Source: Rhizobiaceae bacterium (lineage in GTDB: Bacteria > Pseudomonadota > Alphaproteobacteria > Rhizobiales > Rhizobiaceae). From it: DNA of 64,000 nt. The notes under the pieces are model-generated. The model had not been told where the DNA came from, did no database searches, and was given only the letters and a program-made list of their open reading frames with translations. The stretch spans positions 124,001 through 188,000 of the forward strand of contig JAEPQK010000001.1 of NCBI GenBank assembly GCA_017640615.1. Direction: 5' to 3'. Shown piece by piece: positions 21,196 to 29,923 of this stretch; positions within the stretch are counted from its first letter, which is position 1, and each line of letters opens with the position of its first letter. Position numbers and translations under genes: made by a program.

Positions 21196-21625
21196 CTCAG
21201 GCCTCCTGGTGGATCGCTCCCCCAACCGCAGTCTATTGAAACTCTGCGTTTCGTCAAAGTTCAGGCAGCCAAGTCACTTTGTGTGACGGGCTGAAACGCC
21301 ATGACCTCGCTCTCGTTTCGATGCGAAACCAATCGTGATCGGCGTTCGCGCTAACGCATTTCCTCTGTGATCGGAAGTCGGTCGATTGCGGCGTATCGGT
21401 GGCTGCGTTGGACCAGCATTTCTGCCAAATCGCACGCTAAAGTGGTTTCGCGTTGCCGGAATGTGGCTATTTTAAGTCACTGTAATTGTTCAATAAATAC
21501 ACAGAATGTGAGTTGCGGAATCCGCTGTGCCGAAACTATCTCTCGCCTTGTTCGGCCCGGGCAAACCCCACGCCTTTTGAAAGGCGCTCGGCGCCGGATC
21601 AACGTCAACAACGAGGATCAGGATT
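21196..21625. other. 430-bp intergenic region
   Basis: Divergent region between the small hypothetical gene and the DUF1344 gene. No convincing coding frame, tRNA or large hairpin. An AT-rich stretch at about 21470-21515, ending in several A/T runs, is unusual for this GC-rich DNA and may hold the DUF1344 promoter. Confidence 0.5.
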
Positions 21626-21868
21626 ATGAGGAAGGTACTCGCAGCAATTGCAATCACCGGATTTTTCGCAGCGGCAGCTTACGCAGCCGAGGTGGAAGGC
21701 ACGGTGGAAGGGATCGACGAAGCAACGCGCGTCATCCTTCTCAACGACGGCACGTCCTATGTGGCGGCCGAAAGCGTCGATCTGGCCAGCCTGCAGCCCG
21801 GGGCAAAGGTGAAGATCACCTATGACGACGCGACCATGCAGGCAACGCAGGTCGAAGCGGAGATGTAA
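21626..21868 (+). CDS. DUF1344 small exported protein
   Basis: 80 residues. The first 20 residues form a clean signal peptide (MRKVLAAIAITGFFAAAAYA, cleavage before AEVEG). The mature 60-residue part, EVEGTVEGIDEATRVILLND..., is a small beta-rich DUF1344 domain found widely in Rhizobiales. GAGGATCAGGATT precedes the ATG. A strong terminator follows at 21892-21924, making it monocistronic. Periplasmic; function unknown. Confidence 0.85.
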   Translation: MRKVLAAIAITGFFAAAAYAAEVEGTVEGIDEATRVILLNDGTSYVAAESVDLASLQPGAKVKITYDDATMQATQVEAEM

Positions 21869-21891
21869 TCTCCGCGGCCGTCAAAGCCAGA

Positions 21892-21924
21892 AGAGCCGGT
21901 TCCGTCTGGAGCCGGCTCTTTTTT
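21892..21924 (+). terminator. Rho-independent terminator after DUF1344 gene
   Basis: 12-bp stem (21892-21903 with 21908-21919, one G-U pair), tetraloop GTCT, then a run of six T starting within the last stem base. It isolates the DUF1344 gene from the FAD oxidase gene. Confidence 0.9.
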
Positions 21925-22001
21925 GTGCGCTCGGGCAACATCTTGGCTGCGGAGGCGAATCCTGCGATTCTCCGGCAGGTTCAATAGGGCGGCGAAAGAA
22001 G

Positions 22002-23609
22002 ATGAAAATTTCACGGCGGCTTGTCCTTGGAGCGGCTGCGGTCGGCCTAACCAGCTGGGCCGGATGGTCGATCTCGCGCCTTGCCGCGGCTCCGGGCGCT
22101 TCGAAGGATCTCGGCCGGGTCGGCGATCTCGACGGCGCCGCGCTCGCCAATGACCCGCCGCCCTACGTGCCGCCACACGACCCCGCGCTGCCATGGTCCA
22201 TGAAGGGCGGTGAGTTGAACGACGCCAGCGGGCTGTCGCGCACGCCGGTCTACGGCGTTGTCGCGGTTCGCTCGCGGGACGACGTCGCCAAGGCGCTGAC
22301 CTTCGCCAAGGCCAACAAGCTGAAGATCGCGATGGCGGCCGTGCGCCATTCGATGGGTGGGCATGCATTCGACGATCATGCGCTGGTGCTCGACATGCGC
22401 AGGCTGAACAGCATCGAGCTCGATACGGCTACGAAAACGGTGCGTGTGGGCGCCGGCGCGACCTGGCACGACATCCAGAATGCGATCCACCCGCGCTTTG
22501 CAGTGAAGGCAATGCAGTCGACCGATATCTTCTCGGTTGGCGGGTCGATCTCGGTCAACGCGCATGGCATGGACCATCATGCGGGTGCCCTCGACGGCTC
22601 GATCCGCTCGCTGGAAATCATGCTTGCAAACGGCACGGTCACGGTTTGCTCGCCGACGTTGAACGCCGAGCTCTTTCGCAATATCGTTGGCGGCTACGGG
22701 CTCTTCGGTGTGATCCTGTCAGCGGAGCTCGAAGTGGTCGACAATGCGGTCTATGAGACTTCGCGAGCGCTGATCGGCGCGGAGGATTTCCCACGCTATT
22801 TCGACGAACATATTGCCGGCGACAACGGGCTCGGCCTCTTCTACGGCCATCTGTCTACCGCCACAGGCAATCTGCTCGATGAGATGGTGGTTTATCGCTA
22901 CGATGCCGTGGACGGCGAACTGCCCGACGATCTGCCACCGCTGGGCGAGCCCGGCATGGTCGCGGTGAAGCGGTTCATCCTGAACCTGTCGAAATACGGA
23001 TCAGCTTTCCGCAGCCTGAAATGGTATGTTGAGAAGACGCTCGAGCCGAAGTTCGAAAGCTGCACGGTGCCGCGCACGGCGGCGTTGGCCGAGGGCGAGG
23101 CCTGCCTCGTCAGCCGCAACGATCCGATGCATGATTCCGTTCCCTATCTCTTCAATGACCTGAAGGGCGAAACGGACATTCTGCACGAGTACTTCTTCCC
23201 GCGTTCGGCTTATCCGGCGATGATCGAAGGTGCGCGCAAGGTCATGCGGGAGCATGACGCAAACCTGCTCAACGCCTCTGTGCGGGTGGTGGATGCCGCA
23301 GATATCGCGCTTCCCTACGCGACCGAGCCGGCGTTCTCGCTGGTGCTCTACATCAACCAGCGCACGGACCCGCAAGGCAACGCCAAGATGCGGGCGCTGA
23401 CCCGAGCGCTCATCGATCTCACGCTGCAGAATGGCGGGCGCTTTTTCCTGCCTTACCAGCTCCACTACACTGCCGGACAGCTGTTGGCGGCATATCCCGA
23501 ACTGCCGTCATTTCTGGAGGCGAAGCGGAAATACGATCCCGAAGAGCTGTTCGTCTCCACGTTTTACCGCGGCGTTTCGCAGCTTGTCGAAGACACCATG
23601 GCGGCTTAG
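22002..23609 (+). CDS. FAD-binding (GlcD/BBE-like) oxidoreductase with Tat signal
   Basis: 535 residues from ATG 22002; the frame is open further upstream but that part crosses the terminator. MKISRRLVLGAAAVGL is a twin-arginine signal (SRRLVLG), so the folded flavoprotein is probably exported. The FAD_binding_4 domain includes VRHSMGGHAF (the usual flavin-attachment region), GAGATWHDI and SVGGSISVNAHGMDHH. The C-terminal part is longer than in D-lactate/glycolate oxidases and resembles the sugar-alcohol/lactone oxidase family. Electron acceptor and substrate unknown. It precedes sqdB by 71 bp but a shared role is not evident. Confidence 0.82.
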   Translation: MKISRRLVLGAAAVGLTSWAGWSISRLAAAPGASKDLGRVGDLDGAALANDPPPYVPPHDPALPWSMKGGELNDASGLSRTPVYGVVAVRSRDDVAKALTFAKANKLKIAMAAVRHSMGGHAFDDHALVLDMRRLNSIELDTATKTVRVGAGATWHDIQNAIHPRFAVKAMQSTDIFSVGGSISVNAHGMDHHAGALDGSIRSLEIMLANGTVTVCSPTLNAELFRNIVGGYGLFGVILSAELEVVDNAVYETSRALIGAEDFPRYFDEHIAGDNGLGLFYGHLSTATGNLLDEMVVYRYDAVDGELPDDLPPLGEPGMVAVKRFILNLSKYGSAFRSLKWYVEKTLEPKFESCTVPRTAALAEGEACLVSRNDPMHDSVPYLFNDLKGETDILHEYFFPRSAYPAMIEGARKVMREHDANLLNASVRVVDAADIALPYATEPAFSLVLYINQRTDPQGNAKMRALTRALIDLTLQNGGRFFLPYQLHYTAGQLLAAYPELPSFLEAKRKYDPEELFVSTFYRGVSQLVEDTMAA

Positions 23610-23680
23610 CCGGCAGAAATTTCCTTGTCACAATTGGGCGTTAGGAGGGCTCGCATACGAGGCAGGAAGGGATTGATTCG

Positions 23681-24901
23681 ATGAAGATTGCGGTACTTGG
23701 CGGCGATGGCTTCGTGGGCTGGCCGACCTCGCTTCACCTGTCGAACCTCGGCCACAAAGTCCATATTCTCGACAATCTGTCCCGGCGCTGGATCGATACC
23801 GAACTCGGCGTCCAGTCGCTCACGCCGATGGACTCAATTCAGGAGCGCACGCGCATCTGGCACCTGGAAACAGGCCGACGCATCCACTTCCATCTCATCG
23901 ACATCGCACGCGACTACGATCTGCTGAAAGTCTGGCTCGACGAGAACCGGCCGGACGCGATCGTGCATTTCGCCGAGCAGCGCGCGGCGCCTTATTCGAT
24001 GAAGAGCGACCGCCACAAGAACTACACCGTGAACAACAATGTCAGCGCCACGCACAATCTGCTGAATGCGATGGTGGAGACCGGCGTCGATGCGCATCTG
24101 GTGCATCTCGGCACGATGGGCGTTTACGGCTATTCCTCGGTGGGCGCGGCGATCCCGGAAGGTTACCTGCCGGTCGGCATCGAAACGCTCGCCGGAAACC
24201 GGGTGGACCAGGAGATCCTCTACCCGGCCAATCCGGGCTCGGTCTACCACATGACCAAGTGCCTGGATCAGCTCCTGTTTCAATTCTACGCCAAGAACGA
24301 TGGCGTGCGGATCACCGATCTGCATCAGGGCATCGTGTGGGGTACGCATACGCGCGAAACCCGCATGCATGAGCAGCTCGTCAACCGCTTCGACTATGAC
24401 GGCGACTACGGCACCGTGCTCAACCGGTTCCTGATCCAGGCGGCGATAGGCTACCCACTGACAGTACACGGCACCGGCGGCCAGACACGCGCCTTCATCC
24501 ACATTCAGGATTCGGTGCGATGCATCGAACTCGCGCTGGCCAGCGCGCCGAAAGCCGGTGAGCGCGTGAAGATCTTCAACCAGATGACGGAGACGCATCG
24601 GGTGCGCGACCTTGCCGAACTGGTGGCGAAAGTCACCGGGGCGAAGATTGCCTATCTGCCAAACCCGCGCAAAGAAGCGCCGGAGAACGATCTCGTGGTC
24701 AGTAACGAGCAGTTTCTCGATCTCGGTCTCCAGCCGACGACACTGGCCGAAGGGCTGCTGTCAGAGGTGGTCGATGTGGCGAAGAGGTTCGCCTATCGTG
24801 TCGACCGCAGTCGCATTCCTGCACTTTCGGCCTGGACCCGCGACATCGCTCCGACGTTGGATTCCGATCCAGAAGGCTGGCGATTGCGGAAGGTGGGGTA
24901 G
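23681..24901 (+). CDS. sqdB: UDP-sulfoquinovose synthase
   Basis: 406 residues. Converts UDP-glucose and sulfite to UDP-sulfoquinovose, the head-group donor of the sulfolipid SQDG. Extended SDR features: the NAD-binding GGDGFVGW near residue 8 (Gly-x-x-Gly-x-x-Gly), the SqdB-typical RRWIDTELG, Thr109 in LGTMGVYG, and the YxxxK pair in YHMTKCLDQ. Length and sequence fit the bacterial SqdB family. It leads sqdD and sqdC, the order known from Sinorhizobium and Rhodobacter. SQDG substitutes for phospholipids during phosphate limitation. Confidence 0.95.
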   Translation: MKIAVLGGDGFVGWPTSLHLSNLGHKVHILDNLSRRWIDTELGVQSLTPMDSIQERTRIWHLETGRRIHFHLIDIARDYDLLKVWLDENRPDAIVHFAEQRAAPYSMKSDRHKNYTVNNNVSATHNLLNAMVETGVDAHLVHLGTMGVYGYSSVGAAIPEGYLPVGIETLAGNRVDQEILYPANPGSVYHMTKCLDQLLFQFYAKNDGVRITDLHQGIVWGTHTRETRMHEQLVNRFDYDGDYGTVLNRFLIQAAIGYPLTVHGTGGQTRAFIHIQDSVRCIELALASAPKAGERVKIFNQMTETHRVRDLAELVAKVTGAKIAYLPNPRKEAPENDLVVSNEQFLDLGLQPTTLAEGLLSEVVDVAKRFAYRVDRSRIPALSAWTRDIAPTLDSDPEGWRLRKVG

Positions 24902-24967
24902 CGTCAAGCTACCCTCACCCTAGAAGGAAGGGTGGCGAACGCAGTAAGCCGAGCGGGGGCTGAAAAA

Positions 24968-25855
24968 ATGTCGAGCGATGCACAAACACCCCAACCCCGC
25001 TCCGCTTCGCGGCGCGACCCTCCCCACAAGGGGGAGGCTGGAGCACGCAACGCCTTCGTCACACTCGTTACCAATGCCGACTATGCGATGGGTGCAACCG
25101 CGCTGGTTCGTTCGCTGACGCTCACCGGCACCGCGGCGGATATTGTCGTCATGCATACTGGGGGTGTGTCACGCGAGGCGCTTGCGCCGCCGGCGAGGCT
25201 TGGCGCAATCCTGTTCGAGGCGGAATTGCTGCCAACCTCCGATGCGTTCAACACACGGCATGACAAGCGTGAAATCCACGGGCGCAATCCTTTCACCAAG
25301 GGCGGCAAACCGGCCTTTCACACGCCGCTCGACAATTTCGCAAAGCTGCGGCTCTGGGAGCTGGAGCAATATGACAGGGTCGTCTTCCTCGACGCCGATA
25401 CGATTGTGCTCAGAAATATCGACCGGCTTTTCGCTTATCCCGAATTCTCCGCCGCGCCGAATGTCTATGAGAGCCTTGCCGACTTTCACCGGCTGAATTC
25501 AGGCGTGTTCGTTGCCAGGCCATCGCGGGCAATATTCGCCGCGATGCTGGAACAGCTCGACGCACCGGGCAGCTATTGGCCGCGAACGGACCAGACTTTT
25601 CTGCAGAGCTATTTTCCGGGTTGGCATGGCCTGCCGGTGTTTTTCAACATGCTGCAATATGTCTGGTTCAATCTGCCGGAACTCTGGGACTGGCGGTCGA
25701 TCTCGGTGGTTCACTACCAATATGAAAAGCCGTGGCAGGCGGACAATCCGAAGGCCGAGCGCCTCCGGCCGCTGATCGATCTGTGGCAGGCATATCTGAG
25801 CGGCGAGAACATTCCCGATATAGATGCGCTGCCAAATCCAGGCACTTCCGGCTGA
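24968..25855 (+). CDS. sqdD: SqdD-type glycosyltransferase (glycogenin-like, GT8)
   Basis: 295 residues from ATG 24968 (GGGGG nine bases upstream); a GTG at 24932 is less likely because its ribosome site is too close. The catalytic domain starts near NAFVTLVTNADYAMGA and carries the DxD motif in VVFLDADTIVL, then FNSGVF-like LNSGVFVARP, as in GT8/glycogenin proteins. In Rhodobacter SqdD is proposed to transfer sulfoquinovose. About 22 residues at the N-terminus come from a palindromic repeat and are not conserved sequence. The stop overlaps the sqdC start by one base. Confidence 0.85.
   Translation: MSSDAQTPQPRSASRRDPPHKGEAGARNAFVTLVTNADYAMGATALVRSLTLTGTAADIVVMHTGGVSREALAPPARLGAILFEAELLPTSDAFNTRHDKREIHGRNPFTKGGKPAFHTPLDNFAKLRLWELEQYDRVVFLDADTIVLRNIDRLFAYPEFSAAPNVYESLADFHRLNSGVFVARPSRAIFAAMLEQLDAPGSYWPRTDQTFLQSYFPGWHGLPVFFNMLQYVWFNLPELWDWRSISVVHYQYEKPWQADNPKAERLRPLIDLWQAYLSGENIPDIDALPNPGTSG
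24985..25037 (+). repeat. Palindromic repeat element overlapping the sqdD 5' coding region
   Basis: The stretch contains CCGC-TTC-GCGG and then CCTCCCC-ACAAG-GGGGAGG (25019-25037). This looks like the GC-rich palindromic intergenic repeats of Mesorhizobium-type genomes. Here it is translated as the N-terminal segment QTPQPRSASRRDPPHKGEAG of SqdD. A small further hairpin CACCCT-N7-AGGGTG lies just upstream at 24916-24934. I see no second copy in this window. Confidence 0.5.
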
Positions 25856-26760
25856 TGGGCGAACGGCGTGCGATCGTTTCCGGCGGCACAGGCTTCGTCG
25901 GGCGATTTGTCGTCGAGCGTCTGCTCGAGGAAGGGTATGCCGTCACCGTAACCGGACGCAGTGCGCCAGCGGACGACTGCTTCTCGCAGCCGGTGAAGTT
26001 TGTCGCCGACCATCTTGAGCCCGACGAGGATCATACGCAGACCTTCGCCGGTGCTGACTATTTCGTGCACTGCGCTTTCGACCATGTGCCCGACAAATAT
26101 CGTGGCGGGGAGGGTAACGACCCAGCCGGCTTTCGCCGCCGCAATCTGGACGGAACGATGGCGCGCTTCCGCGCCGCGAAATCGGCCGGCGTAAAACGCG
26201 TCGTGTTTCTCTCTTCCCGCGCTGTCTATGGCGACCAGCTGCCTGGTGCTGCGCTCGACGAAGGCACACGGCCGCAACCAAACTCGATCTATGGCGAGGT
26301 GAAGCTGGCCTGCGAGCAAGGGCTGGCCGAACTCGCCGATGCCGAATTTCGCGGCGTCAGCCTTCGCGCCACGGGCGTCTATGGTCCTCCGCCAGCCGGC
26401 CAAGCGCACAAATGGGCTGGGATCATTGCCGATTTTTGTGCCGGGCAGCCGGTCGCCCATCGACAAGGCACGGAAGTGCATGGCGACGATCTTGCCTGGG
26501 CGGTGGTGACGGCGCTCACGGCGCGACTCGAAAAGCCGCATGAGGTGTTCTGCGTTTCCGACATTCTGGTCGACAATGCGGACATTGCCGCTATTGCTGC
26601 CGAAGTTACCGGATTGCGCCATGCACTGCCGGAACGCTGCGATCCTTCGCGTTACAATCAGATGAATTCAGCCAAACTCAAAGCGCTTGGCTGGCGGCCG
26701 GGCGGGCGGCCGCTGTTCGAGGCCTCGGTGCGTGAGCTGGTTGCTCTGCTCAAAGCCTGA
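25855..26760 (+). CDS. sqdC: SqdC-like NAD-dependent epimerase/reductase
   Basis: 301 residues from ATG 25855 (TGATG overlap with sqdD); the frame is open upstream to 25732 but that is inside sqdD. The Rossmann glycine motif GGTGFVGRF lies near residue 9, and YGEVK holds the SDR catalytic Tyr and Lys. SqdC in Rhodobacter is needed for normal sulfolipid synthesis, though its exact reaction is unclear. Position as the third gene in sqdBDC supports the name; sequence alone only supports an extended SDR. Confidence 0.8.
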   Translation: MGERRAIVSGGTGFVGRFVVERLLEEGYAVTVTGRSAPADDCFSQPVKFVADHLEPDEDHTQTFAGADYFVHCAFDHVPDKYRGGEGNDPAGFRRRNLDGTMARFRAAKSAGVKRVVFLSSRAVYGDQLPGAALDEGTRPQPNSIYGEVKLACEQGLAELADAEFRGVSLRATGVYGPPPAGQAHKWAGIIADFCAGQPVAHRQGTEVHGDDLAWAVVTALTARLEKPHEVFCVSDILVDNADIAAIAAEVTGLRHALPERCDPSRYNQMNSAKLKALGWRPGGRPLFEASVRELVALLKA

Positions 26761-26765
26761 GCGGA

Positions 26766-27887
26766 TTAGTAGTCGTAGACATGTTCGAGCTTTGCGCCTG
26801 CATCGGCCAAAGCGGGGAGGGCGGTGTGCAGCTCACCCACCGGGACAATCAGACCAATGCGCCGCGTCGCACGGTCTGCGGGAAGTGTGTAGTCGAACAC
26901 CGTCTGCGTGCCTTCCGGCGCGGAAATCGCCTCGCGGGCCGTTACAGTCAGGAAGATCAGGCGGTTGCCGCCGATCTCGACGAACCGCATGCCACGGTCG
27001 ATCAGACGCGGGATCATGTCGGTGAAGACCTGGTAGCGCTTTGTGACGAAGACCGCGCCGTCGGCGTCCAAATCCTCCACCAGCTCCGTGTCCTGCTCGC
27101 CGGCAATGGCCGCGGCAACCGGGCCTAGCGCCCAGATATGGATGTCGAGATGCGCCGCCTCGGATGTCGCGTCGAGGCCGGATTTGATGAGGTCCGCATA
27201 ACCCTGCTTGATCGTATATGCGAGGCCGAAGCCTAGCTTGCGTTCCCATGAACGGACCGAAGCCCAGCCGGCCGAAGGCTCGGTATCCCGCAGACCGGCC
27301 CGCTTTTCCGCATAGGGAAATCGATACCACGGCACCTGATTAAGAAAGGCGGCATATTCCGCCGCCGCCGTCGCCTGATACTCGTCCTCCGGTACCGGCT
27401 CGAACATCGCCGACAGTTCGGTGAGCCAACCAATCGTGTTTTCGTAGCTCCACTGCACGGCGTGCTCGACCGTGTGGCTGATGCCGATGACCATCAGCAT
27501 CAAATGGTTCTGGAAGTTGAAGTCATAATCCGCCGTGGCGCGGATCATCAGCGCATAGTCCTGCCAGAAGCGGCCGATATAGACCCAGTAAGGGAAGGCG
27601 CGGGGTGAGGCGTTTTCCACCAGCCCGGCATATTCGCGCGCGGCATAAACGATCGCCCATTCGGGATAGGTCAGGAAGGTGGATTCTTCCGGCCTTTTGT
27701 AGCCGTCGATCTCGGAGCCGAGCCGTTCGGAGATTTGCGCAGCAGTCTCATTCGCCGGAGCAGGTGGCGAGACCGTCACCGGCTCCGTGGTTAGGTAACC
27801 GTAGCCGAGCCCGACCAGCGGGATCGCCACGACCAGAAACACGATCGTGAGAAGCGTGGCGAGAAGCCTTCGGAACCATTTCAACAT
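26766..27887 (-). CDS. Conserved hypothetical membrane-anchored protein
   Basis: 373 residues, unrecognised. One N-terminal hydrophobic helix (LLATLLTIVFLVVAIPLVGL) would anchor the rest outside the cytoplasm. After a Pro-rich linker comes a region with TYPEWAIVYAAREYAGLV and FPYWVYIGRFWQDYALMI, rich in aromatic residues, and a final domain of beta-strand character (about 270-373). The stop is 6 bp from the sqdC stop (convergent). It probably forms an operon with the DUF4383 gene, whose stop is 12 bp upstream. Function unknown. Confidence 0.6.
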   Translation of the reverse strand: MLKWFRRLLATLLTIVFLVVAIPLVGLGYGYLTTEPVTVSPPAPANETAAQISERLGSEIDGYKRPEESTFLTYPEWAIVYAAREYAGLVENASPRAFPYWVYIGRFWQDYALMIRATADYDFNFQNHLMLMVIGISHTVEHAVQWSYENTIGWLTELSAMFEPVPEDEYQATAAAEYAAFLNQVPWYRFPYAEKRAGLRDTEPSAGWASVRSWERKLGFGLAYTIKQGYADLIKSGLDATSEAAHLDIHIWALGPVAAAIAGEQDTELVEDLDADGAVFVTKRYQVFTDMIPRLIDRGMRFVEIGGNRLIFLTVTAREAISAPEGTQTVFDYTLPADRATRRIGLIVPVGELHTALPALADAGAKLEHVYDY

Positions 27888-27899
27888 GGGAACGAAGGG

Positions 27900-28331
27900 T
27901 CAGGCGGCGGCTGGCGCGCGCGTTCGTCCCGCCAGCCAGAAGCCGATCAACACCGCTATGCCGCCAATCGCCAGATGCGGGGCATTGGCGAAGAAACGAA
28001 CCGGCAGCTCGATGTCGTTGAGCGGGCGGAAGCCATCGATGAAGATGCCGCCGTCGAGACAGCCGGATCCTGTGATCAGGCCAAGCAGGCCGTCGAACAG
28101 ATAGACCGATCCGAACAGGCGGAAATAGAGCACGGCCTGGGCATGCGAAATCAGCGAGGCCGCCAGCGCCCAGACACCTGAAAACGCATGCAACGCGTCA
28201 TCATACCACTGCAGCGAAAAGAGGCCGAACAAGTAGCCGTTTTCGTCGTTGAAGGCCGGCACATAGCCAATGCCAACAACCGCGAAGAACATCACGGCAT
28301 AACCAATGCCGAGTTTCTGGATGACCGTCAT
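27900..28331 (-). CDS. DUF4383-like membrane protein
   Basis: 143 residues from ATG 28331. Four hydrophobic segments and a pattern close to DUF4383: an early GIGYAVMFFAVVGIGYVPAF, then YLFGLFSLQWYDDALHAFSG and YFRLFGSVYLFDGLLGL. Inner membrane; function unknown. The open frame upstream (to 28433) overlaps the neighbouring dehydratase gene 3' end and is not used. Likely co-transcribed with the downstream 373-residue membrane-anchored protein. Confidence 0.65.
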   Translation of the reverse strand: MTVIQKLGIGYAVMFFAVVGIGYVPAFNDENGYLFGLFSLQWYDDALHAFSGVWALAASLISHAQAVLYFRLFGSVYLFDGLLGLITGSGCLDGGIFIDGFRPLNDIELPVRFFANAPHLAIGGIAVLIGFWLAGRTRAPAAA

Positions 28332-28378
28332 TCTAATACCTCGTTTGTCCGCGCGGGCGGACAGTAACCCATAACCGG

Positions 28379-29596
28379 TCAGGGAAATAGCGGGTCGGGC
28401 GCCATCTCCAAATGCAGCGGCCCGCCCTTCCACGGATGCGCTTCGCAGACTGCCTCGTCAAGCTCGACGCCGAGGCCGGGTTCTTTTGATGGGATCACCC
28501 ATCCCCCTTGCCATTCGATCTTTTTCTTCAGCAATTCGGCGTGAAAGCCATCCCACTGCTTTATCGATTCTAGGATGAGGAAATTCGGCAGCGTGGTGGC
28601 TAGCTGGATGTTGGCGGCGGCAACGATCGGCCCGCAATAGCAATGCGGCGCCACCTGAATGTGATGCGCCTCGGCCATCGCAGCGATTTTCTTTGTTTCG
28701 AGAATGCCGCCCGAGCGGCCAAGGTCGGGCTGGAGTATCGACGCTGCGCGGTGCTCGATTATGCGGGCGAACTCCCATTTGGTCGTCAACCGTTCGCCGG
28801 TCGCCACGGGGATCGAAGTACCGCGCGCAACCAGCGCCATTTCCTCTGGCATGTCGGGCGGCACCGGCTCTTCGAACCACAGCGGATCGTATGGTTCAAT
28901 CGCGCGCGCCATGCGCAGCGCGCCCGAGGCGGTGAACTGGCCGTGGGTGCCGAACAGGATGTCGCAGCGCGTGCCAACCGCTTCGCGGATTGCTTTCAGC
29001 ATGCGCGCCGAAAGGTCGATGTCGACCAGCCGTGGCTGGTGGCCGTCATAGGAGGTGTAGGGGCCGGTGGGGTCCAGCTTCACGGCGTTGAAGCCTTGTT
29101 CCACATACTGCATCGCGCATTCGGCTGCGAGGTCTGGATCGTTGTAGACATTGCGGGCGGCATCGTCGGCCTCGTCGGGATAGACGCTGCCGGTCTGCGG
29201 ATAAAGATAGGTGTAGGAGCGGAGCCGCTGATGCACCTGCCCGCCGAGCAGCTTGTAGACCGGCTTGTTCGCTTCCTTGCCGACAATGTCCCAGCAGGCC
29301 ATTTCGAGCGCGGATACGCAGCCCATCATCGAAATGTCGGGCCGTTGCGAAAAACCGGAGGAATAGGCGCGGCGGAAAAAGCGCTCGATGTCGTGCGGGT
29401 CCTGGCCGATGAGGTAACGTTCGGCGCAATCCTCGATCATCTTCGCGGTCACAACCGGCCCGAAGGTCGCGTTGTACGCTTCGCCATAGCCGACCACGCC
29501 GCTGTCTGTCGTGAGCTTGACGAACAGGAAGTAGCGCCCGCCGATCTGCGGCGGCGGGTTCGCAACGACAAAGGTCTTCACGTCGGTGATCTTCAT
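28379..29596 (-). CDS. Mandelate racemase/muconate lactonizing-type (enolase superfamily) acid-sugar dehydratase
   Basis: 405 residues from ATG 29596, with AAGGGGA upstream; the 24-residue frame before it is not conserved-looking. N-terminal capping domain (IGGRYFLFVKLTTDSGVVGYGE) then a modified TIM barrel. Glu metal ligands appear at the ends of strands 4 and 5 (WFEEP, ATGERL), a Lys is at strand 2 (AVKLDP), and His is in VAPHCYCGP. At the end of strand 3, where DgoD-like enzymes have DxHGR, this reads GTHGQ, so the first acidic metal ligand seems absent. Probably a galactonate- or similar acid-sugar dehydratase; substrate unproven. It is read toward the DUF4383 gene. Confidence 0.8.
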   Translation of the reverse strand: MKITDVKTFVVANPPPQIGGRYFLFVKLTTDSGVVGYGEAYNATFGPVVTAKMIEDCAERYLIGQDPHDIERFFRRAYSSGFSQRPDISMMGCVSALEMACWDIVGKEANKPVYKLLGGQVHQRLRSYTYLYPQTGSVYPDEADDAARNVYNDPDLAAECAMQYVEQGFNAVKLDPTGPYTSYDGHQPRLVDIDLSARMLKAIREAVGTRCDILFGTHGQFTASGALRMARAIEPYDPLWFEEPVPPDMPEEMALVARGTSIPVATGERLTTKWEFARIIEHRAASILQPDLGRSGGILETKKIAAMAEAHHIQVAPHCYCGPIVAAANIQLATTLPNFLILESIKQWDGFHAELLKKKIEWQGGWVIPSKEPGLGVELDEAVCEAHPWKGGPLHLEMAPDPLFP

Positions 29597-29923
29597 GGTG
29601 TCCCCTTGGATATCAGGCACGGCATTGGTAACGCTTCGGCATGGGGCATGACCACATGAAACCGTCACCCGTTTCGGGAACCGCGACCATGTTCCTCGCA
29701 GTCAAACTGTTGCCGCTTTCCTATTCTTGAACGTAATCGACGCATCCGGTCGGGAGGCGCAATCTTGGGGTTGCGGCAAAGAGTGCCGGAGGGAAATGCG
29801 GTGTCGGCGGTTCGGGCTTCATCCTTTGGTAACTCAAATTTTATCTAAATGCCGAAGCCGGAAGCTGTCTGTTGCTTCCGTATCAGCCGAGACACGCGAG
29901 AAAATGAGGGATATTGGGCAACC
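29597..29923. other. Intergenic region, 327 bp
   Basis: Divergent region between the enolase-superfamily gene and the IalB-like gene. No coding frame, tRNA or strong hairpin that I can support. Contains a short AT-rich tract around 29826-29850 that could belong to the IalB-like gene promoter. Confidence 0.5.

Noticed and set aside
21367..21825. 152-codon plus-strand open frame overlapping DUF1344
   Set aside because: Runs through an AT-rich intergenic region and then out of frame over the certain DUF1344 gene; no signal peptide or domain.
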